This document shows positions 54,243 through 61,400 of a stretch of DNA of 64,000 nt, piece by piece. Under the pieces are notes generated by a model, which was given only the letters and a program-made list of their open reading frames with translations, was not told the origin of the DNA and ran no database searches. A program made the position numbers and the translations under genes. The stretch spans positions 124,001 through 188,000 of the forward strand of contig JAETOO010000018.1 of NCBI GenBank assembly GCA_021771715.1. The letters are read 5' to 3'. Origin of the DNA: Oscillospiraceae bacterium. GTDB lineage: Bacteria; Bacillota; Clostridia; Lachnospirales; Lachnospiraceae. How positions within the stretch are numbered: the first letter of the stretch is position 1; every line of letters starts with the position of its first letter.

Positions 54243-54347
54243 CTACTCTATGTAGAATTATAAGAGCCGCGGCAGGGGGCTGTCAAGAACTTTTTCTAAT
54301 ATCAGTAGAATAATTTGATTGACTTCCACATGGCCGCCTGATAGACT
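54243..54347 (+). promoter_or_regulatory. Candidate BlaI-type operators and blaI promoter
   Basis: Two inverted repeats lie between the divergent genes: CTAC-TCTAT-GTAG at 54243-54255 and TTCTA-n7-TAGAA at 54294-54310. TTGACT (54319-54324), a 17-bp spacer and TAGACT (54342-54347) form the promoter of the blaI-like gene, just after the second repeat. Confidence 0.5.
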
Positions 54348-54378
54348 GTGTATAACGGAATAAATATGAGGTAAGGAT

Positions 54379-54789
54379 GTGGATAAATTGAGCAATCATC
54401 TTGGTCTGTCGGATATTGAGTATGAGCTGATGTGCTTTTTCTGGGATCGGCCGTCGCCCGTCACCTTTGCCGAGATCCTGCAGTTCTGTAATGAGCGCAT
54501 GGGCTGGGGCTGGGCGAAGACGACGGCGCACACGCGCGTCACGAGGCTGATGCAGAAGGGGCTGCTGGATATGAGGGATGTCAAAGGAGAGCGCCGCACG
54601 TATTTCGCGAAGGTCAGCCGGGAGGAGTTTGTGCAGGGCTCCTTTGAGCGCCTGCTCGACTTCTCGGCCGCGGGCTCGGTCGGCAGCTTTCTGCTCTCGT
54701 TCGTGCCGCGCGGGCGTCTGTCGCGGCAGGAAGCGGAGGAGCTGCACCGGGTGCTGGACGAGCTCGCAGAGTCAGAGGAGGAAGAATGA
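54379..54789 (+). CDS. BlaI/MecI-family repressor
   Basis: A 136-residue winged-helix repressor. The DNA-binding half includes L-S-D-I-E-Y-E-L-M near 9-17 and W-A-K-T-T-A-H-T-R-V-T-R-L near 45-57, followed by K-G-L-L and R-T-Y-F-A in the wing. The start is GTG at 54379 after GAGGTAAGG. The stop overlaps the start of the membrane protease gene. In characterised systems the protease partner triggers cleavage of the repressor when a cell-wall signal arrives. Confidence 0.87.
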   Translation: MDKLSNHLGLSDIEYELMCFFWDRPSPVTFAEILQFCNERMGWGWAKTTAHTRVTRLMQKGLLDMRDVKGERRTYFAKVSREEFVQGSFERLLDFSAAGSVGSFLLSFVPRGRLSRQEAEELHRVLDELAESEEEE

Positions 54790-56156
54790 AGCTGTTTGTC
54801 GAGATCATGCTGTCTGTTTCGCTGACCGGGACCGTCCCGGTCTGTATCTGTCTGCTGTTCAACCGGTTTTTCGATGCGAAAGTGACGGCTGCCTTTCAGT
54901 ACAGGCTCCTGAAATTCTGCCTGGCGTGCTTTTTCCTCCCGCTTGCGCTGGGGAAGAGTCTTCTCTGGAATCTGCTCATGCCGAAGCAGCCTCCGATTTT
55001 TAACGAGTATGTCTTTCTGGACAACCGGATCGTGCGGACGACGGACGGGTTCCGCCTGCTTCCGAGCGGAGGGTTTTATCAGGTTCTGATCCCGCTGTGG
55101 CTGGCGCTTCTTGCGGTCGTGCTCGGCTGCAGGCTGTGGGGATATCTGCGGTTCCGGAAACGGGTCGTGTGCAGGCTGAGGCCGGATGACGGACATGCGG
55201 AGGAGTTCGAGGCGCTGAAGGAGCGGCTGCGGATTCGGAGGAGGGTATCGCTGCTGTACTGCGACGCAAAGGTCTCGCCGTTCACGCTGGGCTTTTTCCG
55301 CCCGTGCGTGGTCATCACGGCTGCGATCCCGGACGACGCGTGTTCCCTCGCGATGCAGCACGAGCTGCAGCATATCCGGGCGCACGACTTTCTGTTCCGG
55401 ATTCTCGCCTTCGCCGCGGTGCTGCTGCACTGCTGGAACCCTTTTATCTACCTGTTCTGGAGGGAATTTTGCGAAATACAGGAGCTTGCCTGTGACGAGA
55501 GAACGACGGCGGCCTTTTCCAAAAGCCAGCTTTGCGGCTACGGACACTTGCTGGTGGATGTGTCGGCACAGGCGGAACGGAGGTTTGGTTTTATGACACA
55601 GTTTCACTCTGCGAGCAAGAAGCTGACGGGGAGAAGGATCATCCGTCTGGGGAAACGGTTTTCGAAAAAGCGCGGCAGCATGAAGGCGCTGCTTCTCGCA
55701 GCATGTCTCGCGGGCAGCTGCGCGACGGTGTTCGCCGTGTCGCCGCAGGTCCTGGATCTGGAGCCGATGACAGGGGAGTTTCTGGATGCTACACAGTGGG
55801 TTTACATGGAATTGACAGATGATATCTATGGGGATGTGCCGGAAGATGAGCGATGGTTTCAGGCGGCGAATCCATATCTGCTGTTCGAGGACGGGTCTGT
55901 AATTGCCTTGGAGGAAAGCGGGCTGACAGGCGGTATGTTGAGGCTGCCCTGCGCGCACAGGTGGAAAAATGCCGTGCTGAAGAGACACATATCAGAGGGC
56001 AGGGGCGGATGCTCCGTCTATACATATGGCGTCCAGGTGTGCGTAAAATGCAATGAGCGAAGAAATCAAACTTACATCAGCAAAGCAAGCTATGCCGAAT
56101 GTCCGCACTGCTTGAGAGCCGGTTTCGGCCATCGTATCAGTCACGGCAGTGTGTGA
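54786..56156 (+). CDS. M56-family (BlaR1-like) membrane metalloprotease with unusual sensor part
   Basis: A 456-residue membrane protein. Three N-terminal membrane segments, the zinc motif H-E-L-Q-H at 192-196 with a downstream E-L-A-C-D-E near 233-238, and a fourth segment near 300-318 match M56 proteases. After it come only about 135 residues instead of the 250-residue penicillin-sensing domain of BlaR1. The tail has a Cys-rich end with C-V-K-C and C-P-H-C pairs, suggesting a metal- or redox-sensitive sensor. It overlaps the repressor gene by 4 bp. Confidence 0.83.
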   Translation: MKLFVEIMLSVSLTGTVPVCICLLFNRFFDAKVTAAFQYRLLKFCLACFFLPLALGKSLLWNLLMPKQPPIFNEYVFLDNRIVRTTDGFRLLPSGGFYQVLIPLWLALLAVVLGCRLWGYLRFRKRVVCRLRPDDGHAEEFEALKERLRIRRRVSLLYCDAKVSPFTLGFFRPCVVITAAIPDDACSLAMQHELQHIRAHDFLFRILAFAAVLLHCWNPFIYLFWREFCEIQELACDERTTAAFSKSQLCGYGHLLVDVSAQAERRFGFMTQFHSASKKLTGRRIIRLGKRFSKKRGSMKALLLAACLAGSCATVFAVSPQVLDLEPMTGEFLDATQWVYMELTDDIYGDVPEDERWFQAANPYLLFEDGSVIALEESGLTGGMLRLPCAHRWKNAVLKRHISEGRGGCSVYTYGVQVCVKCNERRNQTYISKASYAECPHCLRAGFGHRISHGSV

Positions 56157-56191
56157 TGAGAACTTTCGTAAAATACAAAATTAAGAAACTC

Positions 56192-56225
56192 AGGAAGCTT
56201 TGTTTTTTACAAAGCTTCCTTTTTT
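56192..56225 (+). terminator. Terminator of the blaI/M56 operon
   Basis: AGGAAGCTTTGT (56192-56203) and ACAAAGCTTCCT (56209-56220) form a perfect 12-bp stem, followed by a T-run to 56225. A possible promoter of the recombinase gene overlaps it: TTTACA (56206-56211), an 18-bp spacer and TATGCT (56230-56235). Confidence 0.85.
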
Positions 56226-56285
56226 GATGTATGCTATTCTGAAAAATGAGAAAGCTGGTAAGTAGGTGCAAAGGAGGGACTTACA

Positions 56286-57143
56286 ATGGAAAAACAGATA
56301 TCAGAACCATTGATCATTCAGTTTCGAGACCGGCTGGCGAGGGATGAGAGAAGTGAGGCGACGATTCAAAAGTATATGCGCGATCTGGAATCCTTCCGGA
56401 GGTTTGTGGGGAAAGCAAAGATCACGAAGGAGCAGGTCATCGCGTACAAGCAGTACCTGCAGGAGCGGTATCAGCCCGCGAGCGTGAACTCGATGCTGGC
56501 CGCCGTCAACTGCTTCCTGAAGGAGATGGGTTGGTATGACTGCGTGGTGAAAGCGCTGAAGCTGCAGCGCGCGGCATTCCGCAGCCAGGAGCGGGAACTG
56601 ACGAAGCAGGAGTACTACCGCCTGCTGCGGGCCGCAAAAGAGAAGGGCGACATCCGCCTGTATCTGCTGATGGAGACGATCTGCACCACGGGAATCCGGG
56701 TCAGTGAGCTGCGCTTCATCACTGCGGAGGCGGTGCAGGAGGGCCGAGCGGTCGTCTCTCTGAAGGGAAAGACGCGCACGGTGCTGATTCCCGGGAGCCT
56801 CTGCCGGGAGCTGCAAACCTATATAAGGAAGAAAAAGATCCACAGCGGCAGCATTTTCATCACGAAGAGCGGACAGCCGATGGATCGGAACAACATTCTG
56901 CACAGCATGAAAGAGCTGTGTGAGACGGCGCAGGTGGATCGCAGCAAAGTGTTTCCGCACAATCTGCGGCACCTGTTCGCCTGCCTGTATTACAAAGCAC
57001 AGAAGGATCTGAGCCGCCTTGCAGACATCTTGGGCCACTCGAATATTAATACGACGCGTATCTATACGTGCGTCAGCGGGGCGGAGCAGAGCAGACAGAT
57101 TGAGGGCCTTGGCCTGGTGCTGCACGAAAAAATAACCGCATAA
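56286..57143 (+). CDS. Tyrosine recombinase, likely DNA invertase of the adjacent switch
   Basis: A 285-residue XerC/D-like recombinase. The N-terminal core-binding domain (about 5-90) is followed by the catalytic domain. R138 lies in T-T-G-I-R-V-S-E-L, K162 in L-K-G-K-T-R, H225 and R228 in H-N-L-R-H, H251 in L-G-H-S-N and the nucleophile Y260 in T-R-I-Y-T, so all catalytic residues are present. RBS AAAGGAGG. Its stop codon (57141-57143) lies inside the left inverted repeat of the segment described next, which makes that segment its likely substrate. Similar recombinases, such as C. difficile RecV and B. fragilis Mpi-type enzymes, flip promoters. Confidence 0.88.
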   Translation: MEKQISEPLIIQFRDRLARDERSEATIQKYMRDLESFRRFVGKAKITKEQVIAYKQYLQERYQPASVNSMLAAVNCFLKEMGWYDCVVKALKLQRAAFRSQERELTKQEYYRLLRAAKEKGDIRLYLLMETICTTGIRVSELRFITAEAVQEGRAVVSLKGKTRTVLIPGSLCRELQTYIRKKKIHSGSIFITKSGQPMDRNNILHSMKELCETAQVDRSKVFPHNLRHLFACLYYKAQKDLSRLADILGHSNINTTRIYTCVSGAEQSRQIEGLGLVLHEKITA

Positions 57144-57201
57144 TATCCATTATGCGGTACGGTGTGTGAAGCTACATATCTGTCGGGCTTTAAATAAGTT
57201 C

Positions 57202-57230
57202 AGTATATCATAGGAATTTTAAAAAATCAA
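57202..57230 (-). promoter_or_regulatory. Switch promoter, currently facing away from the downstream genes
   Basis: On the minus strand TTGATT (57230-57225), a 17-bp spacer and TATACT (57207-57202) give a strong match. Its -10 box is about 40 bp from the left repeat. In this orientation it would transcribe antisense into the recombinase gene. After inversion it would face the genes from 57557 on, with a leader of about 150 nt. Confidence 0.8.
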
Positions 57231-57268
57231 TTCTTGAAGTGGGGCCAATCCTTGGAATTTTCCATAAT

Positions 57269-57324
57269 AATCAGACCGATATGGGACAATAAATGCATGT
57301 CGGTCTGATTGTTATGCTTTTTTT
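57269..57324 (+). terminator. Terminator inside the invertible segment
   Basis: AATCAGACCGATATG (57269-57283) pairs with CATGTCGGTCTGATT (57296-57310), with one G-U pair. Six bases later a run of seven T follows on the plus strand only. In the present orientation it stops read-through from the recombinase gene towards 57557. Confidence 0.8.
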
Positions 57325-57556
57325 CAGAAAATTAAAAAAACCGTGGCGAAACGGCTGCGGATCTCCGGGAATCCGGCGCCGGTGGGGTACATGCGTCACT
57401 GATCTGCGGTTCCCGGGGGCGGCGGCTGGCGTCCGCCGTACCGCATAATGGATATTAAGCGGTATCCGGGGCGGGAGCGAAGCGCACCGTGGGATAAGCG
57501 ATGAAAAAATACTGTTTCGATAGGGAAGAAAATCGTTTTAGGGAGGACGAAGCGTG

Positions 57557-58012
57557 ATGGAAGCGAGAAAGACACAGGAGTTGGAACCATTGCTGGCAAA
57601 GATGAGAGAGGAGAATCCCAGGGGAGCATTTGTCTGTGACCTCTCGATGTTCTGCCAGATCTTGCGTCTGGAGGCGAGACAGATTCAGCGGATGGGGATC
57701 AAGGAGTACGTGCTGCTGCTGACGCTGCAGGGGGCAGAAGAGTCCGGCGGCGCGCAGCTGACGGATTCGCAGATCGAAAAAGGGATGGAGCTGCTGGCGG
57801 CAGTCCTGCAGCAATCCTTGAGGAGCGGGGATGTGATTACGCGCTGCAGCGCGAGGCAGTTTCTCGTGATGCTTCCGTGCTGTACATACGAGGCGACGAC
57901 AAAGGTAGCACAGAGGCTTCAGGAGAAATTTGAAAACGCGTCCGAGCGTGCGGAGGTATCTGTGCAGTATGAGCTGGAGGAGCTCCCTGTGACCGGGACA
58001 AAGAAAGTGTGA
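57557..58012 (+). CDS. Small GGDEF-like domain protein, degenerate
   Basis: A 151-residue protein. The segment R-S-G-D-V-I-T-R-C-S-A-R-Q-F-L-V-M-L-P near 89-107 has the shape of a GGDEF nucleotide-cyclase core, but the signature is S-A-R-Q-F (98-102), so cyclase activity is unlikely. Similar degenerate domains occur in some Clostridial regulators. The ATG at 57557 follows GGGAGGA. As the first gene after the invertible promoter it should be expressed only in the ON state. Confidence 0.6.
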   Translation: MEARKTQELEPLLAKMREENPRGAFVCDLSMFCQILRLEARQIQRMGIKEYVLLLTLQGAEESGGAQLTDSQIEKGMELLAAVLQQSLRSGDVITRCSARQFLVMLPCCTYEATTKVAQRLQEKFENASERAEVSVQYELEELPVTGTKKV

Positions 58013-58015
58013 GCA

Positions 58016-58447
58016 ATGAAGAAGGAGATAGAGACGACGCTTGTCAGATTTCCCTGCCGCATCCGGCTGTGCATCGACCGGTACGAGGGGGATCTGGCCG
58101 GAAGGATTTACAGCGACCGGTATCCGGGGACGCTGCATTTTAAGGAATGCAGGGAGTTGCTGCTGCTGGGAGATCTGCTGTTTGACCAGTGCGGATATCC
58201 GCAGGCGTTCCAGGAGAGGCGGAGTTTTTCGGGAGAGAACGCGCGATTCGCAGCGTTAGCCCCGCAGGAGGAGGCCGGCGACAGGGTCGGCGCGCTGGCA
58301 ACGGTCGAGCTGGTCATCACGAGCCGCCGCAGAGCCGGATGGCAGGGATTTGTGCTGCGGCCTGACGAGACGTTCGAGGTCAGATTTGAGAGCGAGCTGG
58401 AGCTGCTGCGGTGGCTTCAGGAGATGTTGAAGATAAAGGAGGAGTAG
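58016..58447 (+). CDS. Conserved-looking small protein of unknown function
   Basis: A 143-residue soluble protein, 3 bp after the previous stop and 5 bp before the surface-protein gene, so all three are translationally linked. It contains V-R-F-P-C-R-I-R-L-C-I-D-R-Y-E-G-D-L-A-G at the start in two halves and ends with E-F/V-R-F-E-S-E-L-E-L-L-R-W-L-Q-E. I do not recognise a family. A role in regulation or assembly of the surface protein is only inferred from position. Confidence 0.6.
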   Translation: MKKEIETTLVRFPCRIRLCIDRYEGDLAGRIYSDRYPGTLHFKECRELLLLGDLLFDQCGYPQAFQERRSFSGENARFAALAPQEEAGDRVGALATVELVITSRRRAGWQGFVLRPDETFEVRFESELELLRWLQEMLKIKEE

Positions 58448-58452
58448 GTGGA

Positions 58453-61400
58453 ATGAGACGATGTGTGAAGAGCAGCATTTGTGAAAAATGGATTGCATGG
58501 TTTCTGATAGTCTGCCTCTGCCTGAGCAATATCGGGGAGCTCGGTGTTGCGTTTGCGCAGGAAGAAGCGCAGGAGACGGAGATTGTGACGCTACCGGCTT
58601 CGGAGGCGGGGGAGCAGCCGGATGAGGAGCTGATGGCGCTGGACGAGGAGTTCGCAGGGGAGCCGACGGTGCTGGGTGAGGAGCCTGCGGGAGAGCCGAC
58701 GGTGATCATTGAGAAGCTGGAAGAGGAACCGGCGCCGACCGGGATCCCGAAGGTATCAGAGAGCCCGGAGCCGACGAAAGATCCGGTGCCGGCGGAGGAA
58801 CCGGCAGCGGCGGAGGAGTCGGTACTGACGAAGGACCCGGCGTCATCGGAGGAGCCGTCAGGAGAGCCGAAGCCTGCGGAGGATCAGGAACCGGCGGCGG
58901 AGGAACCGTCAGGAGAGTCGAAGCCGACGGAGGGTCAGGAACCGGCAGCGGAGGAACCGTCAGGAGAGACGAAGCCGACGGAGGGTCAGAAACCGACAGA
59001 GGGTCAGAAACCGACGGAGGATCAGAAACCGACCGAGAGTCAGGGGCCGACGGAGAGCAAAGAACCGACGGAGAATGATACGACGACGGATAGCCAGACG
59101 CCGGGCGAGACGACACCGGATGAGTCGGGATCGGATGAGACGGAACCGCAGAGCGGCAGCGAGTCGGAATCGGATGAGACGGAACCGCAGAGCGGCAGTG
59201 AGTCGGAATCGGATGAGACGGAACCGCAGAGCGGCAGTGAGTCGGAATCCGGAACGGAATCGGAGTCCGGAACTGAGTTGGAATCCGGGACGGAATCAGA
59301 ATCCGGGACAGAATCGGAATCTGAGACGGAATCCGAGTCGGAGTCTGAGACAGAGACAGAGGTGATTCTGGTGGGAGAGACCTGCGATCACCACCCGATC
59401 CATACGCAGCAGTGCGGCTATGTGGAGGGGGATGAGACCGCTGTCTGCGGCTTCTTGTGTCCGATCTGCCACAGTGAGCTGTTCCCGTTTCTGCAGGACT
59501 CCGGCGTGAGCATCCAGGTGCCGGAGGAGGAAGAGGCAAACCTGATCAGCGAGCGCACCGATCTTTTGGAGGGAGTGACGCTATCCAGAGCGGACGGCAG
59601 CGACACCGCAGATCTCTCCGTGAGGGTCTACTCGATCATCGACAGCGCGGCCTACCTTCCGGTGCAGCTGGAGGAGGACCGGTATCTGACACCAGCGGAG
59701 GGCCTGAACTATCTGATGCTCTACGCTGCGTACGACGCCGAGAATCACCTGGTAGCAGCCGCACAGCGGGTGCTGGCGGCAGTGCCGGCGGTGGCGGCGG
59801 AGGACCGGTTCGTCGCGTATGATATGGGAGATGAGAAAACGGCCGCCGTTAAGATTTTTGTAGAACTGAAGGATGAGGATGTCAAGAAACAGATAAATGA
59901 CGAAAGGTATCAGCTCACTATTAGTAGTAAGGATACTGCTGATTTCGCGGAAGAGATCAAGCGCGTGGTCGACGAGACGAATGATGGAGGCCTCCAGTGC
60001 TATGAGTTGTGCTGGAAGGATGAAAGCGGAAAGGTGGTATCAGAACTTCCAGGTTTTAGTGAAGGGACGGAGGCGACCGTCACCGTAGAATACCTGAAGC
60101 CGGAGGCGAGGCTGAGAGGCGAGGACGCCTGCCGGAAGCTCATGGTCCTGAATGTGCAGGACGGAAAGCTGATAGAGGATTCGCACGTAACGGATGTTCA
60201 GGTCACAGGGGCGGAGGAGAAGCCTGAGGGCTATACCAGCTTCAGCTTTACGACAACGGCCAAGGGCCCCTATGTGTTCGCCAGCAAGAGGGTCTACAAG
60301 GGCTATATCGCAGGGCTGAGTATCGAGAGTATGAAGGATGGCACGGAGGACTTTGACACGGTTGAGGCTCCGGGCAATGACGTCAGTGCGACGAACCAGA
60401 TAGTCCGGTCCTTTGATAAGATAGGGTATGATCTGCGTGTGGACTTTGGGGCGCGCAGCATAAAAGCTACGGCGGAGAGCACCGAACTATATTTTGAGAT
60501 GACGATGAATGCCGGGCTGTATGACGCGCAGTTTGATACCAGTGCGTTTCTGTGGCTGGGACAAACGTATGAGATTTCCTATCTGAATGCGGCCGGAGAG
60601 GTAGTCCTGACCAGGAGAAGGGACGGGAAGTACTATCAGGATGACAGGGAGATCAATCTGAATGCCGTGCTGAAATCGAATGAGGAGAAGTACGAGGATA
60701 CGCTCGGAATTGTGACTCAGAGGCTCACCGGATGGGCCACGGTGCACCCGAAGGATCCTGCGAGTAAGAATGTGCTCAGCGGCTATCAAACGTACTCCGC
60801 GGGAGTTCAGATGAAGAATGCCAAGAACGGCAGCAAGATTAGCCCCTCCTTTAAGGTGTGGCTTAAGGGAAATGAGGACAACTACGGTGCGGAGAGCGGA
60901 GAGGGAGGCAGCGTACACCCCTCTGTGAAGATCACGAAGAATGAGACGAAGTCGAAGGAGGTGACCGTATCTGCGGGAGGCAGCTACAATCTCCAGCTGA
61001 AGCGGTGCCCTGATATCAGCTACAAGAGCTGGTTTGATTTCAGGACCGGCGACGAGGTCGACGAGACGATAGTCAGTCGGCTGGATACGCTGGCAAAGAA
61101 AGAGGTAAACTGGGGAATCTCGGATCCGTCGAAGTGGACAGGAATTACGAAGGAAGAGGAGGAGGAGTTCAAATATTACCGCTATGGCCGGATTATTGGC
61201 TACGGTCTGACCCTGCAGCTCTACAACGATCCAGGAAAGAATTTCAAGGGGCTCTCTCTGCCCTCCGGAGATATTACATTTGATCTGACACTGACCTCTG
61301 ATATCGAAGGTGGGGAGGATAACTTCACCCCGCTTCTGTGGGAGTACAATGAGAACGTGGTCTCGAACACGGCGTATAACTACCACGACTACGTGGACAG

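Larger units (their letters stand above)
57135..57463. mobile_element. Invertible promoter segment bounded by 28-bp inverted repeats
   Basis: The left repeat (57135-57162) and right repeat (57436-57463) are inverted copies that differ at a single position. Each is itself a palindrome: arms ACCGCATAAT and ATTATGCGGT around ATCC in the left copy, with one arm change in the right. That is the layout of a tyrosine recombinase core site. The 273 bp between them hold one promoter (minus strand) and one terminator (plus strand). Together with the recombinase just upstream and a large surface-protein gene downstream, this has all parts of a phase switch. Confidence 0.88.
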
